Source: Caulobacteraceae bacterium
GTDB lineage: Bacteria > Pseudomonadota > Alphaproteobacteria > Caulobacterales > Caulobacteraceae
Assembly (NCBI GenBank): GCA_947452365.1
Contig: CANGCO010000004.1
Coordinates: forward strand, 22,522-86,521
Length of the DNA stretch: 64,000 nt
Reading direction: 5' to 3'
Shown here one piece after another: positions 47,340 to 57,863 of this stretch; the first letter of the stretch is position 1, and the number at the start of each line of letters is the position of its first letter. The notes beneath the pieces are model-generated. The model was not told where the DNA came from. It did no database searches and was given only the letters and a program-made list of their open reading frames with translations. The position numbers and the translations under genes were made by a program.

Positions 47340-49250
47340 ATGAATTTGCCTGTGTCCGTGTCGTCAAGCGCCCCCCAATTCCAGACCTGGGATGTCATCG
47401 TCATTGGCGGTGGCCATGCCGGTTGCGAGGCCGCGGCGGCGTCGGCGCGCATGGGGGCCCAGACCCTATTGCTCACCCATCGCCTCGAAACGATTGGCGA
47501 AATGTCCTGCAATCCGGCGATTGGCGGTCTCGGCAAGGGCCATCTGGTGCGCGAGATTGATGCGCTTGACGGCCTGATGGGGCGCATGGCCGATCAGGCG
47601 GGGATCCAGTTTCGCCTGCTCAATCGCTCCAAGGGCCCAGCTGTGCGCGGGCCCCGGGCCCAGATTGACCGCAAGCTCTATCGCCAGGCCATGCAGGCCG
47701 CCCTCGCCGCCCAGCCAAACCTGACCATCCATGCTGAGGCGGTCGAGGACCTGATCCTCGAACACGGCCGCGTGGCGGGGGTTGTCGGCGCAACGGGCGC
47801 GCAATACCGCGCGGGTGCCGTAGTCCTGACCACGGGCACGTTTTTGAAGGGCGTGATCCATCAGGGGGATGTGCGCACGCCCGCTGGCCGGATTGGCGAG
47901 CAACCGGCCATTGGTCTGGCTGATCGGCTGTATGCGCTTGGCCTGGCCATGGGACGGCTCAAGACCGGCACGCCCGCGCGCCTGAACGGCGCTACGATCG
48001 CCTGGGGCCGGCTGGAAATGCAGCAGGCCGATGACCCCCCGGTGCCGTTTTCATTTCTAAATTCGGCGATTACTGTGCCCCAGATTGCGTGCGGCATTAC
48101 CTATACCAATGCCCAGACCCACCAGATTATAGCCGATCGCCTATCTGAATCGGCGGTCTATGGCGGCCGTGCGACGGGCCGCGGCCCGCGCTATTGTCCG
48201 TCCATTGAGGACAAGGTGGTGCGGTTTGCCGACAAGACCAGCCATCAGATCTTTCTAGAGCCTGAGGGCCTAGATGACGACACGGTTTATCCTAATGGCA
48301 TTTCCACCTCGGTCTCGGCTGAAACCCAAGACCTGTTCTTGCGCACAATTGTGGGGCTGGAACAGGTTGAGGTGTTTCGCCACGGCTATGCGATTGAATA
48401 TGATTATGTCGATCCGCGCGAACTGAGCCCAGCCCTCGAGGTCAAACGCTTGCCGGGCCTTTATCTGGCCGGCCAGATCAATGGCACAACCGGCTATGAA
48501 GAGGCCGGCGCCCAGGGGCTGGTGGCGGGCCTGAATGCGGCGCGCCAGGTGGGCGGTAGCGAACCGGTCAGCTTTGGCCGCGATGAGGCCTATATTGGCG
48601 TCATGATTGATGACCTGGTCACTTGCGGCGTCAGCGAGCCTTACCGGATGTTTACCAGCCGCGCCGAGTACCGCCTGACGCTTCGCGCCGATAATGCCGA
48701 TCAAAGACTGACGGCCAAGGGCTTGGCCTTGGGCTGTGTTGGGCCGAAAAGGGCCGGGGCGTTTGCATCAAAGGCCTTGGCTCTGTCTGAGGCGCGCCAC
48801 ATGGCCAAGACGCTGAACCTGACCCCGCAAGAGGCGGCGCGAAACGGCTTCACCGTTAAGGCGGATGGCCAGAGGCGCAGCCTGATGGACCTCTTGGCCT
48901 ATGCCGAATTTGATTTAGCCGGCCTTGGCAGGGTCTGGCCCCAGATCCTGCAATGGGCACCGGAGGTGCGTGAGCAGATCGAGATTGACGCCACCTATGC
49001 CGGCTATCTTGATCGCCAGACCGCCGATGTTGAAGCCTTTCGCCGGGACGAGACCCTGCTCTTGCCCGCGGGCCTCGACTATGGGGCTGTCGGCGGTCTG
49101 TCCAATGAGGTGCGCGAAAAACTTAGCCTGATCCAGCCGGTGACCCTAGGCCAGGCGGCGCGCATTGAGGGCGTAACGCCAGGCGCGATCACCGCGCTTC
49201 TGGCCCATGTCCGTCGCGCGCCAAAGCGGGCCGATAGCAATGCCGCTTGA
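47340..49250 (+). CDS. mnmG: tRNA uridine-5-carboxymethylaminomethyl modification enzyme MnmG (GidA)
   Basis: 636 residues. FAD motif [21 protein letters not shown] near 20-40, [42 protein letters not shown] near 380-400 and the C-terminal helical domain. It works with MnmE. The two parS sites lie directly upstream, where its promoter should be. rsmG starts within its last codons. Confidence 0.96.
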   Translation: MNLPVSVSSSAPQFQTWDVIVIGGGHAGCEAAAASARMGAQTLLLTHRLETIGEMSCNPAIGGLGKGHLVREIDALDGLMGRMADQAGIQFRLLNRSKGPAVRGPRAQIDRKLYRQAMQAALAAQPNLTIHAEAVEDLILEHGRVAGVVGATGAQYRAGAVVLTTGTFLKGVIHQGDVRTPAGRIGEQPAIGLADRLYALGLAMGRLKTGTPARLNGATIAWGRLEMQQADDPPVPFSFLNSAITVPQIACGITYTNAQTHQIIADRLSESAVYGGRATGRGPRYCPSIEDKVVRFADKTSHQIFLEPEGLDDDTVYPNGISTSVSAETQDLFLRTIVGLEQVEVFRHGYAIEYDYVDPRELSPALEVKRLPGLYLAGQINGTTGYEEAGAQGLVAGLNAARQVGGSEPVSFGRDEAYIGVMIDDLVTCGVSEPYRMFTSRAEYRLTLRADNADQRLTAKGLALGCVGPKRAGAFASKALALSEARHMAKTLNLTPQEAARNGFTVKADGQRRSLMDLLAYAEFDLAGLGRVWPQILQWAPEVREQIEIDATYAGYLDRQTADVEAFRRDETLLLPAGLDYGAVGGLSNEVREKLSLIQPVTLGQAARIEGVTPGAITALLAHVRRAPKRADSNAA

Positions 49251-49875
49251 CATGATTATCGTATCCGACGCCGCCGGTTTCCAAACCGCAACCGGTGCAA
49301 GCGCGCAACAAATGGCGGACCTAGAAGCGTTCCGTGCCCTGCTTGAGGACTGGAACGGCAAGATGAACCTGGTTGGGCCCTCCGCCATGGCGCAGTTTTG
49401 GGGCCGCCATGCCTATGATAGTGCCCAATTGCTCGATCTCGCGCCTGAGGCCCTGACCTGGGCTGATCTGGGGGCGGGCGCTGGCTTTCCAGGCCTTGTC
49501 CTAGCGATCCTGCTTAAGGGACGGCCAGGTGGCAAGGTGCATCTGGTTGAGACCTTGGCCAAGCGTTGCCGGTTCTTGTCCTGCGTCGTTGAGACCCTAG
49601 GTCTGCCGGCCGAGGTCCATAATGGCCGCGCTGAGGCGATGAGCCTAAAGGTTGACCGCGTTGTTGCCCGGGCCTTTGCGCCGCTGGACCGGTTATTGGG
49701 CTTTGCCCAGCCCTATTTGAAGGCCGGTGCCATCGGACTTTTTCTCAAGGGTGAGGGCCTGGACGCCGAGCGCGTCGAGGCTGAAAAGCTCTGGTCTTTT
49801 CAATACCAAACCTATCCCAGCCGCAGCGATCCACGTGGCCGCATTATCGAGATTAAGGGCCTAAAACATGGCTAA
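49240..49875 (+). CDS. rsmG: 16S rRNA (guanine-527-N7)-methyltransferase RsmG (GidB)
   Basis: About 211 residues, Rossmann-fold methyltransferase. [28 protein letters not shown], then [18 protein letters not shown] (SAM site) and [27 protein letters not shown] 49240 overlaps mnmG by 11 bases; ATG 49252, just after the mnmG stop, is equally plausible. The stop overlaps parA by eight bases. Confidence 0.93.
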   Translation: MPLDMIIVSDAAGFQTATGASAQQMADLEAFRALLEDWNGKMNLVGPSAMAQFWGRHAYDSAQLLDLAPEALTWADLGAGAGFPGLVLAILLKGRPGGKVHLVETLAKRCRFLSCVVETLGLPAEVHNGRAEAMSLKVDRVVARAFAPLDRLLGFAQPYLKAGAIGLFLKGEGLDAERVEAEKLWSFQYQTYPSRSDPRGRIIEIKGLKHG

Positions 49876-50689
49876 GCTTTCGGACAATGCCCTAAGGGTC
49901 CTGTCCATCTCCAACCAAAAGGGCGGGGTTGGTAAGACCACGACTGCGATCAATCTTGGAACCGCTCTGGCGGCGGTTGGCGAGCGCGTCTTGATCCTTG
50001 ACCTAGATCCACAAGGAAACGCCTCTACCGGTCTTGGCGTGCCTCGGCAAAAGCGCACCACGACGATTTATGATGTGTTGCTGGGTGAAAAGCCGATGAT
50101 TGATGCTGCGGTTGCGACCTCGGTACCTGGCCTCGATATTGTCCCATCTGATGCGGACCTGTCTGGCGTTGAAATGGAGCTGAGCCAGGTTGCTGGGCGG
50201 TCCTTCAAGCTGCGCGACGGTTTGATGGCGCTGCGGGCCAATACGGGCGCTGACCGTTATACCTATGTCTTGATCGACTGTCCGCCATCGCTAAACCTTT
50301 TGACCGTCAATGCCATGGCTGCTGCCGATGCCGTCCTGGTGCCGTTGCAGTGCGAGTTTTTCGCGCTTGAGGGGCTTAGCCAATTGATGCGGACGGTTGA
50401 AATGGTGCGCACCAGCCTTAATCCCTCGCTTGAAATTCAGGGCGTTGTCTTGACCATGTATGACAAGCGCAACAGCCTGTCCGACCAGGTGGCGCAAGAC
50501 GTGCGCGCGCATTTTGGTGACAAGGTCTATGATACCGTGATCCCGCGCAATGTGCGGGTGTCTGAGGCCCCGTCATTTGGCAAGCCGGTCTTGATCTATG
50601 ATCTTAAATGCCCCGGTAGCCTGGCCTATATGAACCTGGCCCGTGAAGTGGTGCAAAGAGAACGCGTGCGTCAAGGCACGGCTGCTTAA
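49868..50689 (+). CDS. parA: Chromosome partitioning ATPase ParA (Soj)
   Basis: 273 residues, deviant Walker A QKGGVGKTTTAINL at about 17-30, then ILDLDPQGNASTGLG and VLIDCPPSLNLLT. It forms nucleoid-bound dimers that pull ParB-parS complexes. It is eight bases inside the end of rsmG and 28 bases before parB. Confidence 0.96.
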   Translation: MAKLSDNALRVLSISNQKGGVGKTTTAINLGTALAAVGERVLILDLDPQGNASTGLGVPRQKRTTTIYDVLLGEKPMIDAAVATSVPGLDIVPSDADLSGVEMELSQVAGRSFKLRDGLMALRANTGADRYTYVLIDCPPSLNLLTVNAMAAADAVLVPLQCEFFALEGLSQLMRTVEMVRTSLNPSLEIQGVVLTMYDKRNSLSDQVAQDVRAHFGDKVYDTVIPRNVRVSEAPSFGKPVLIYDLKCPGSLAYMNLAREVVQRERVRQGTAA

Positions 50690-50717
50690 GTTTCTGATTT
50701 AAAAGGATAAACAGGTT

Positions 50718-51629
50718 ATGGCTGAAGGCCGCAGAGGTTTGGGTCGAGGCTTGTCGGCCCTACTTGGGGAGACAGAGGCCGAGATGGCCGAGGGTGTGGC
50801 CGCGCCCGCCCGTGCGGCGCAAGAAACGCCCATTGAGCTGATCGTGCGTAATCCCGACCAACCGCGCCGCCAATTTGGCGAGGCCGATCTGGTTGAGCTT
50901 GCCGATTCGATTCGCGAAAAGGGCGTTCTATTGCCCATACTCGTGCGTCCTGCCCCGGGTCTGCCCGGCCAGTTTCAGATTGTCGCCGGCGAGCGGCGCT
51001 GGCGTGCCGCGCAAAGGGTCGGGCTAAAGACCTTGCCGGTGATTGTGCGCGAGCTTGACGATCTGGCCGTGCTTGAAATTGCCATTATCGAAAACGTCCA
51101 ACGCGCCGATCTTAATGCGATTGAAGAAGCGCTTGGTTATAAGGCCCTGATCGAACGGTTTGGCCGCACCCAGGACGCGGTGGCCCAGACCGTGGGTAAG
51201 AGCCGTAGCCACGTGGCTAATGTGCTGCGCCTGCTCGGACTGCCGCAAGAGGTTCAAGACTTGCTGGCCAGTGGCCAGTTGAGCGCCGGCCATGCCCGCG
51301 CCATTGCCTCGACCAAGGATCCTCTGCGGCTGGCCCACCAGATTGTCGCAGAAGGCTTATCCGTCCGGGCCGCCGAGGCCTTGGCCCGCAAGACGACCGA
51401 GGGCAACCCGCCTAAACCCGTTATCAAGGGCCAGACCCGGGGCGCGGTTAAGGATGCCGATACCCGAGCACTGGAATCGGACCTTTCCGAAGTGCTTGGT
51501 CTTGAGGTTGAGATTATGGACCGCGGCGGGGAGGGTGAGGTGCGGCTGCATTATGCAACCCTCGAGCAATTGGACGATTTATGCCGTCGTCTGACGCGTA
51601 CGGGCGGGCATATGGATGCCGAGGGCTAG
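50718..51629 (+). CDS. parB: Chromosome partitioning protein ParB (Spo0J)
   Basis: 303 residues. RGLGRGLSALLG at the start (ParA-stimulating arginine region), IVRNPDQPRRQFGEADLVELADSI, CTP-binding GERRWRAAQ, the helix-turn-helix AQTVGKSRSHVANVLRLLGL and a C-terminal dimer domain. It loads at the parS sites at 47149 and 47196. The gene lies about 3.5 kb from its sites, within the same operon run. Confidence 0.96.
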   Translation: MAEGRRGLGRGLSALLGETEAEMAEGVAAPARAAQETPIELIVRNPDQPRRQFGEADLVELADSIREKGVLLPILVRPAPGLPGQFQIVAGERRWRAAQRVGLKTLPVIVRELDDLAVLEIAIIENVQRADLNAIEEALGYKALIERFGRTQDAVAQTVGKSRSHVANVLRLLGLPQEVQDLLASGQLSAGHARAIASTKDPLRLAHQIVAEGLSVRAAEALARKTTEGNPPKPVIKGQTRGAVKDADTRALESDLSEVLGLEVEIMDRGGEGEVRLHYATLEQLDDLCRRLTRTGGHMDAEG

Positions 51630-51652
51630 GCTAATTTCGCCGATTTTTCATA

Positions 51653-51715
51653 AACGCCTGAAAACATTTGGTTTTTACGCAGAAGAATCTACATGTTTTC
51701 ACAAACCGAGGCGTT
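51653..51715. repeat. Inverted repeat at the parB/holA junction
   Basis: AACGCCT...AGGCGTT (51653-51659 with 51709-51715) encloses TGAAAACAT...ATGTTTTCA (51659-51667 with 51693-51701). The loop is about 25 bases. It covers the holA stop and could be a shared terminator, though no T run follows. Confidence 0.5.
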
Positions 51716-52751
51716 TGGCCCTTCCGGCGATGGACAGGGCCAAACGCTCGGCGATTAATAGGTCGGGCGAGCCTGTGGTCTTGCAGGCGCGGTCGGCACT
51801 CAGCAGTTCGGGCTGAAGGCTATTGAGCTGCTCTAGGGTCCAGACCCTAGCCTGACGCAAAAACTCGCGCTCCTGTTTCCAAAACACGCCGCAGGCCTTG
51901 GCTGCCTCTTGCACCCCCGCCCCGCTTTGCACCAGGGTCAAGGCCTTACGCAGCCGGGTCAATTGATAGCCGATTGCACGGACGGCGGCGGGGCCGGTTT
52001 CCCCCTCCATAAACGCGCGGCGAAGGCCAGCCTGGGCCGCCCCGAGCCTGCCGCCAAACGCATCAAAGGCTGCATCGCTCAAGGAGGCATCGGGCTCGAC
52101 CCCCACAAAACCCATCAGATCTGCTGGCGTGGCCGTGACGCCACTGCCCGGGCCGAGGAACAGGACCAGGCGCTCAATTTCTTGGCGCACCACCCCCCGC
52201 TCCTTGGGCAGGCGCGCAACCACGAGGTCAAGCGCGTCGCTGGTCAGCCCAACCTTGTCGGTGCTTAAAGCATCGCGGACCATGCGGGCAATATCACCGG
52301 TCTCGTCCTCATAGCAGGGAATGACAACCGCGCCGGTCTTGGCCGCCTCCATGACCTTGCGCAGGCCAGATTCCCTGCCCAGATTGCCCGCCTCGATCAA
52401 TAAAAAGGCGGCCGGGTTCAATAAGCCCTCCGCGTGCTGTTTAAAGGCTTCAGCCAAGGCCTTGTCGGCGGCGATCTTGTCGCCAAGCCTTAATCGGATC
52501 AACCTTCGTCCCCCCATTAGGGACTGGGCTGATAACTCGTCGACAATTCGGGCCGGGTCCTGGGCCAGATCGCTATCGGTCAAGACCGACACATCAAAGG
52601 GGTCATCCGGATTGGCCGTAGACTTGGCTGCAATCAGGTTTGCGCGCTCACGGACAATGCCGCGATCCTTGCCATAGATCAGGGCGGCGCGAACATCATC
52701 GCCGGGACGGGCAAGAAATCGGTCAATATCGGGCCGCTTGGACAGGATCAT
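51699..52751 (-). CDS. holA: DNA polymerase III delta subunit
   Basis: 350 residues with the three-domain HolA form. AALIYGKDRGIVRERANLI at the start (AAA-like domain), FLLIEAGNLGRESGLRKVMEAA near 115, then the C-terminal collar domain with LRRAFMEGETGPAAVRAIGYQLTRL. It is part of the clamp loader. It is 18 bases downstream of lptE on the same strand. Confidence 0.92.
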   Translation of the reverse strand: MILSKRPDIDRFLARPGDDVRAALIYGKDRGIVRERANLIAAKSTANPDDPFDVSVLTDSDLAQDPARIVDELSAQSLMGGRRLIRLRLGDKIAADKALAEAFKQHAEGLLNPAAFLLIEAGNLGRESGLRKVMEAAKTGAVVIPCYEDETGDIARMVRDALSTDKVGLTSDALDLVVARLPKERGVVRQEIERLVLFLGPGSGVTATPADLMGFVGVEPDASLSDAAFDAFGGRLGAAQAGLRRAFMEGETGPAAVRAIGYQLTRLRKALTLVQSGAGVQEAAKACGVFWKQEREFLRQARVWTLEQLNSLQPELLSADRACKTTGSPDLLIAERLALSIAGRAKRLGL

Positions 52752-52769
52752 TCGGCGTGGCCCACCCGC

Positions 52770-53267
52770 CTAGGGCCTTGGCGATTTGGCGAAATAGCGT
52801 GCAAGTTCCAAACGGATCTGCTGAGCGGCTTCTTGGGCAGCGCGTTTTTGCCCGTCCTGCTGGGCGGTAATGCCGCCATAGGGCGCATCGGCCGAATCAT
52901 AGGTCACAGCAACCGGGACCGAACCGGTGAGCAAGACCGCGCCGGTCGCGGTGCTCACCAGACTATAGCCGACCTTGAGTTGGAGCTCATAGCGATTGGC
53001 CACATTATCGACCCTAAGGCCGCGTGCAAACCGGCGCTCATCTATCGTGACCTCAAGCCGATAGGCTGTGGGTTGGTGCGTATCCCGGCCTAGTGCGTCG
53101 TCTAGGCTTTCGCGCACCAGATAAGCGGTCCGCCCCTGGGGTACCTTGACCTGAATGGACGATAGGCCGCCACGGACTCCGGCCTGGCCATAAAGCGGCA
53201 CAAACCCGCAGGCTGAGACCAGAAGACAGGCGGCCAAGACAGCCCCCAGACGTTCAATCATTCCCAT
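52770..53267 (-). CDS. lptE: LPS-assembly lipoprotein LptE
   Basis: About 165 residues. The lipoprotein signal ends LVSACGFVPLYG (lipobox VSAC), then IQVKVPQGRTAYLVRESLDDALGRD and YRLEVTIDERRFARG. It is the outer-membrane partner that plugs LptD and inserts lipopolysaccharide. The start is uncertain: ATG 53267, ATG 53261 or TTG 53279, all in frame. It lies in leuS-lptE-holA, the usual order. Confidence 0.87.
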   Translation of the reverse strand: MGMIERLGAVLAACLLVSACGFVPLYGQAGVRGGLSSIQVKVPQGRTAYLVRESLDDALGRDTHQPTAYRLEVTIDERRFARGLRVDNVANRYELQLKVGYSLVSTATGAVLLTGSVPVAVTYDSADAPYGGITAQQDGQKRAAQEAAQQIRLELARYFAKSPRP

Positions 53268-53315
53268 GGACTGTTTCAAGATCTTGCCCCGTCTCAGGCT
53301 TGGCGAAAATACCAG

Positions 53316-55913
53316 TCAGTTGGCGACGATATTGACAATGCGGTCGGTCACGACAATTACCTTGCGCACTGTAAGGCCTTCAAGATGGCGTGCAACGCCT
53401 TCATCGGCCAACGCGATCTGCTCGACTTCGGCATGGCCAAGCCCGGCCAGTACAGTGACCTCACCGCGGCGCTTGCCATTAATCTGAACGGGCAAGATGC
53501 GTTGATCATCGGCGGCCAGTTCCGGATCAAGCACAGGCCAGGGCGCATTGACGGCCATGCCGTCGCCGCCAATCCGCTCCCAACAGGCCTCGGCCAAATG
53601 GGGCGTAAAAGGCGCAACCAGGCGCGCGAGTATGGACAGGGCGTCTGCCCTTGCCGACAAGATTTCCGGTGTAGCCCCGGCCGCTGGCAAGCCCTTAATA
53701 ATATTCAAAAATTCATACAGCTTGGCAATGCCGCCATTAAACCGGAAGGCCTCAATACTATCGGTCAGGGCCCCGATCAGCCGGTGCGCGGCCTTAAGCA
53801 GGTCCAGCGCGCGTGACTCATGGCTGTAGGGCACCTTGGCAACCGCGCCCTCAGGTTGGCTGTCAAACTCGGTCCAAACCCGGTGAACAAATCGCCAAGC
53901 CCCTTCAACCCCGCCATTGGTCCATTGCACATCCCGTTCGGGCGGGCTGTCGGACATAACAAAAAGGCGGGCAGCATCGACGCCATAGGCATCAAAAATG
54001 TCTTCCGGCGCGACGACATTCTTTTTCGATTTGGACATTTTTTCAATGTCACCAATCACGACCGGGGCGCCACCATCAATCATCACTGCGCGGCGGCTAT
54101 TGCCTTCAGCAATAATCTCGACCGATTGGGGCTCAACCCACTGACCGTCCGGACCGCGATAGGTCTCGTGGGTGACCATGCCTTGGGTAAACAGCCCAGC
54201 AAATGGCTCGGCGACATCCAGCGCGCCAGTGTCCTTTAGGGCGCGCGTAACAAAGCGAGCATAAAGCAGATGCAGGACCGCATGCTCCACCCCGCCAATA
54301 TATTGGTCAACCGGAAGCCAATAATCGGCCGCCGCCGTATTGATCGGATCGGCGGCCTTGGGATCGGTAAAGCGGGCGAAATACCAAGAGCTGTCGACAA
54401 AGGTATCGAGCGTGTCGGTTTCGCGCTCGGCCGCGGCGCCGCAGGTTGGGCACGCGACATGCCGCCAAGTCGGGTGGCGCAATAAGGGATTGCCGGGCCG
54501 GTCAAAGGTCACGTCATCGGGCAGTATAACCGGCAACTGCTCTCTTGGCACCGGCACGACGCCGCAGGCCTGGCAGTGGATAACCGGGATTGGACAGCCC
54601 CAATAGCGCTGACGTGAAACGCCCCAGTCGCGCAGGCGGTAAACGGTAGCGCCCTTGCCCTGACCTGCTGCCTCAATCTGATCAATGACCCGCGCCTTGG
54701 CGGTTTCGATATCAAGGCCATCAAGGAACTGAGAATTAAACACTGTACCCGGGCCGGTATAGGCCTCTAGCCCAACCGAAAAGGTCCTAGGGTCTTGGCC
54801 GGGCGGCAGTACAACGGGTTGAACCCTGAGCGCATATTTGCGGGCAAAGTCCAGATCGCGCTGGTCATGGGCCGGGCAACCAAAAATAGCGCCCGTGCCA
54901 TAATCCATTAGTACAAAATTGCCGATCCAGACCGGCAAGGTCTGATTGGGGTCGAGCGGGTGGCGCACGCAAAGGCCGGTATCCAAGCCTTTTTTCTCGG
55001 CGGTCTCGATATCCGCGCCAGAGGCTCCGCCCTTGCGGCAATCCGCAACAAAGGCGGCAACAGCCGGGTTGGCCTTGGCCAGGGCATCGGACAAGGGGTG
55101 GTCGGGGGCAATCGCTAGAAAACTAGCGCCAAACAATGTGTCTGGCCGGGTGGTATAGACCTCAAGCCCCGCCTCAAATCCAGTGGGGGCTTGGTCCGCA
55201 AACTGGAACCGCAAACGCAGGCCCCTAGACCGACCGATCCAGTTTTCCTGCATGGTCCGGACCTTGTCCGGCCAGCGATCCAATCCGCCTAGGCCCTCGA
55301 TCAGGGCGTCGGCATAATCGGTAATGCGCAAAAACCACTGGGTTAGCTTGCGCTTTTCGACGACCGCGCCCGAGCGCCAGCCCCTGCCATCAATGACCTG
55401 TTCATTGGCTAGAACCGTCATATCGACCGGGTCCCAATTGACCACGCCTTCCTTGCGATAGACCAGGCCCTTTTGCAGCAGGCTTAGGAACCATGCCTGT
55501 TGGTGACCGTAATAATCGGGATCGCAGGTGGCAAATTCGCGTGACCAGTCAATCGATAGGCCGAGCAATTTGAGCTGCTGGCGCATGGAGGCAATATTGT
55601 CATAGGTCCAACCCTTGGGATGGATGCCCCGCTCCATGGCGGCGTTTTCGGCCGGCATGCCAAATGCGTCCCAGCCCATGGGGTGCAGGACATTATAGCC
55701 GCGCGCGCGTTTAAACCGGGCCACCACATCGCCCATGGCATAATTGCGCACATGGCCCATATGAATGCGCCCTGAGGGGTAGGGAAACATTTCCAGGACA
55801 TAGTATTTGGGCTGATCGCCCGCATCACTTTGCGCCTTGGTGGCGAAGACCCCGGCCTGATCCCAGGCCTTAACCCAGCGCGGCTCGGATTCTTTTGGAT
55901 TATAACGCGCCAT
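53316..55913 (-). CDS. leuS: Leucyl-tRNA synthetase
   Basis: 865 residues, class I synthetase. The HIGH-type motif is HMGH in [18 protein letters not shown] (about 45-62), a CP1 editing domain with [17 protein letters not shown], and KMSKSKKN near residue 626. A zinc-type cysteine set (CQAC, CPTC) lies in the inserted module. It charges tRNA-Leu. It is first of leuS-lptE-holA. Confidence 0.96.
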   Translation of the reverse strand: MARYNPKESEPRWVKAWDQAGVFATKAQSDAGDQPKYYVLEMFPYPSGRIHMGHVRNYAMGDVVARFKRARGYNVLHPMGWDAFGMPAENAAMERGIHPKGWTYDNIASMRQQLKLLGLSIDWSREFATCDPDYYGHQQAWFLSLLQKGLVYRKEGVVNWDPVDMTVLANEQVIDGRGWRSGAVVEKRKLTQWFLRITDYADALIEGLGGLDRWPDKVRTMQENWIGRSRGLRLRFQFADQAPTGFEAGLEVYTTRPDTLFGASFLAIAPDHPLSDALAKANPAVAAFVADCRKGGASGADIETAEKKGLDTGLCVRHPLDPNQTLPVWIGNFVLMDYGTGAIFGCPAHDQRDLDFARKYALRVQPVVLPPGQDPRTFSVGLEAYTGPGTVFNSQFLDGLDIETAKARVIDQIEAAGQGKGATVYRLRDWGVSRQRYWGCPIPVIHCQACGVVPVPREQLPVILPDDVTFDRPGNPLLRHPTWRHVACPTCGAAAERETDTLDTFVDSSWYFARFTDPKAADPINTAAADYWLPVDQYIGGVEHAVLHLLYARFVTRALKDTGALDVAEPFAGLFTQGMVTHETYRGPDGQWVEPQSVEIIAEGNSRRAVMIDGGAPVVIGDIEKMSKSKKNVVAPEDIFDAYGVDAARLFVMSDSPPERDVQWTNGGVEGAWRFVHRVWTEFDSQPEGAVAKVPYSHESRALDLLKAAHRLIGALTDSIEAFRFNGGIAKLYEFLNIIKGLPAAGATPEILSARADALSILARLVAPFTPHLAEACWERIGGDGMAVNAPWPVLDPELAADDQRILPVQINGKRRGEVTVLAGLGHAEVEQIALADEGVARHLEGLTVRKVIVVTDRIVNIVAN

Positions 55914-55996
55914 GATGTGGCTATTGGCCTGTCCGGAGGTTCGAAGTGATGACGGCGGCGCTGGGGCCGGGACCTAGGCCCCGGCCGGCTATAAAT

Positions 55997-56509
55997 CTAG
56001 TTTTTGCCGTTGACGGTCGATAGACGCAATTGCCGAGCCCGCGTCAGTATGGCGTTCTCAATATCGGTTTCGGTTTGGCCTGCGGTCGCTGCGTCCGCCC
56101 AGGCGCCCGTGGCATCCTTGACCTGCTTGAAAATCGCCACATTCAGACCATCGGCGCGCAGACGCGCATCGAGAATATAAACCGTGGCCTTAAAGCGCTC
56201 ATCGGGCTTTTCGGGGCTGGTATACCAGTCTGTAATGATCACGCCGCCGTATGGATCGGCCGAGGCCAGCGGCATAAAGGACAAGGTGTCCAGGCTTGCG
56301 CGCCACAAAAAGCTATTGACGCCAATCGCCGCGCCTTCAGCGGCCTTACCGGCGCCGCCGCGCAGTCGGAACGGATTAAAGCCGCCCTCTTCTTGTGTCT
56401 GAAACACAGTCGGACCCTTTGTTGCGGACTTGCCCATGCTTGAGCAACCTGCCACAGCGATCATGCCCACCGACACCATCACTAAAGACGCCTTACGAAA
56501 CCAAGCCAT
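55997..56509 (-). CDS. DUF3576 family lipoprotein
   Basis: About 170 residues. The N-terminal signal MVSVGMIAVAGCSS carries a lipobox (VAGC). A DUF3576 domain follows: GVNSFLWRASLDTLSFMPLASADPYGGVIITDWYTSPEKPDERFKA, then ILTRARQLRLS at the end. The family is conserved in Alphaproteobacteria, likely at the outer membrane, with no known role. ATG 56509 gives a good signal peptide; ATG 56524 adds five residues. It is upstream of leuS on the same strand. Confidence 0.87.
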   Translation of the reverse strand: MAWFRKASLVMVSVGMIAVAGCSSMGKSATKGPTVFQTQEEGGFNPFRLRGGAGKAAEGAAIGVNSFLWRASLDTLSFMPLASADPYGGVIITDWYTSPEKPDERFKATVYILDARLRADGLNVAIFKQVKDATGAWADAATAGQTETDIENAILTRARQLRLSTVNGKN

Positions 56510-56698
56510 ACCCAATCGCTCCACTGCAAAGGCGGACCCGTCTAACCCGGACCAGCACCGTCGCCCCCGACCTTATCTAAAAGGGTCTATAGCACGTCGC
56601 GCCGACCGCCAATCACGAATCGCGTGGCCTGAGCGCAACAGACGCCTCAGAACCGACAAAATTATACACGCAGGTTAGATTCAACCGCCAAGATTGAG

Positions 56699-56727
56699 TT
56701 GACCCTTGATTGCAGTCGCTTTTAAAA
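56699..56727 (+). promoter_or_regulatory. Weak promoter candidate for the NtrZ-like gene
   Basis: TTGACC (56699-56704), a 17-base spacer and TTAAAA (56722-56727). The -35 element is good, the -10 poor. Confidence 0.3.
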
Positions 56728-56800
56728 GGTACTGAATTCTGAGCGGTTTGTTAACCTTCCGTGTCCAGATTGGGACGCCGGGGTGGGAGTTGGGATTGTC

Positions 56801-57226
56801 GTGACACGTCTGTGGCAAGTTTGCGCCGTAACGGCCTTGGCCCTCAGCTTGGCTGGGGTGTCGGTGTCTGCGCGTGCTGCGGATAATGCGCGCAGCCGGG
56901 CCGCCGCCGCGGCCGAACTCGCTGCGAGAAACGCGGTGACACGCGATGCTTTTGCTCAAGACAAGAATCTCTGGGGTGGTCAGACCAAGCATCGGTCCTT
57001 GCAGTGGAATGATAAGGCGCGCTGGGGCTTGAAACTTGACCTGAACCAGCCCACCGGACGTGATTTGCAACTGAAAGATATTCAGGCCGGTGCGTTTTAT
57101 CGGCTGACGCCTTCCTTGCAGGTCGGCGGCGCAGTGTCCTTGGGCGATTCAACGCGTCTGACCCGCGATACGGCACCCGAAGACCAGGCCCCGCGCGTGC
57201 GCTTGGAAACGGCCTTTAAGTTCTAA
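56801..57226 (+). CDS. ntrZ: NtrZ-like periplasmic regulatory protein
   Basis: About 141 residues. A signal peptide (VCAVTALALSLAGVSVSARA) leads to a small conserved domain: SLQWNDKARWGLKLDLNQPTGRDLQLKDIQAGAFYRLTPSLQVGGAVSLG, ending RVRLETAFKF. This matches the NtrZ family, known in Caulobacter as a periplasmic inhibitor of the histidine kinase NtrY-NtrX system. Its place five genes from parB is as I recall for Caulobacter. GTG 56801 is chosen for its signal peptide; GTG 56783 is possible. Its end overlaps the convergent thiE-like gene by 11 bases. Confidence 0.72.
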   Translation: MTRLWQVCAVTALALSLAGVSVSARAADNARSRAAAAAELAARNAVTRDAFAQDKNLWGGQTKHRSLQWNDKARWGLKLDLNQPTGRDLQLKDIQAGAFYRLTPSLQVGGAVSLGDSTRLTRDTAPEDQAPRVRLETAFKF

Positions 57227-57863
57227 GGCCCTCAATCGCGGCTAGACCATAAATGCCGGTCGCAACCAGCTTTTGACTGGTCTTGGCGGTAATGCCGCCA
57301 AGCGCCAAGACCGCAAGGCCAGAACCCCTCACATGTTGCGCAAGGCGAACGGCACCCAAGGGCTTGCCAGCCGATGGGCTTTGACTGGGAAACACTGCCG
57401 ATAGGAACGCACCATCAAGCTTGAGCGCCTTGGCTTTGGCCAGTGCAAGCGGGGTATGCGCCGCTGTGGTTAAGACCCAGCCAGGGTGGCTTGCCCTTAG
57501 CCTTGGCGCCATTAGCATCATGTGTTCCGGCAGATGCACACCGTCTGCGCCGATTTTGGCCGCCAAATGGGCATCTGCACCTATCAATAAAACCAGGCCA
57601 CGGTCCTTGGCCAGCTTAGCCAGGGCCCTTGCCTCGTTCTCGGCATAGGCCCGCCCAAAACTGCGATGTATAATGCCGCTGCCGAAGGGAAGGCCACGCG
57701 CAGCGGCAACCGGGTCGGCCAGCCGGTCTGGATCGGTGAAAAGCCAAAGCCTAGGTAAATCCAACCCTGCGACCTTTTGCTTTGGCGCCAAACGGCCTAG
57801 TTTTGCCGCTATGCGGCCAAGCCCGGCTGCGCCTGACCCTAAGGCCCTATGACCCGTTCTCAC
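57216..57863 (-). CDS. Thiamine-phosphate synthase-like protein (ThiE/TenI family)
   Basis: About 215 residues, TIM barrel. LPRLWLFTDPDRLADP near the start, GIIHRSF, LLIGADAHLAAKIGADGVHLPE, TTAAHTPLALAKAKALKLDGAFLSAVFPSQSPSAGKPLG and ALGGITAKTSQKLVATGIYGLAAIEGL. These are ThiE/TenI hallmarks. Some expected catalytic residues are changed, and no other thiamine genes lie nearby, so activity is unproven. The start is GTG 57863 or TTG 57878; both lie inside the yggS coding start. Confidence 0.8.
   Translation of the reverse strand: MRTGHRALGSGAAGLGRIAAKLGRLAPKQKVAGLDLPRLWLFTDPDRLADPVAAARGLPFGSGIIHRSFGRAYAENEARALAKLAKDRGLVLLIGADAHLAAKIGADGVHLPEHMMLMAPRLRASHPGWVLTTAAHTPLALAKAKALKLDGAFLSAVFPSQSPSAGKPLGAVRLAQHVRGSGLAVLALGGITAKTSQKLVATGIYGLAAIEGLRT

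Noticed and set aside
54609..54620. Half parS-like sequence (TGACGTGAAAC) inside leuS
   Set aside because: Only the right half matches; no palindrome, and it is coding.
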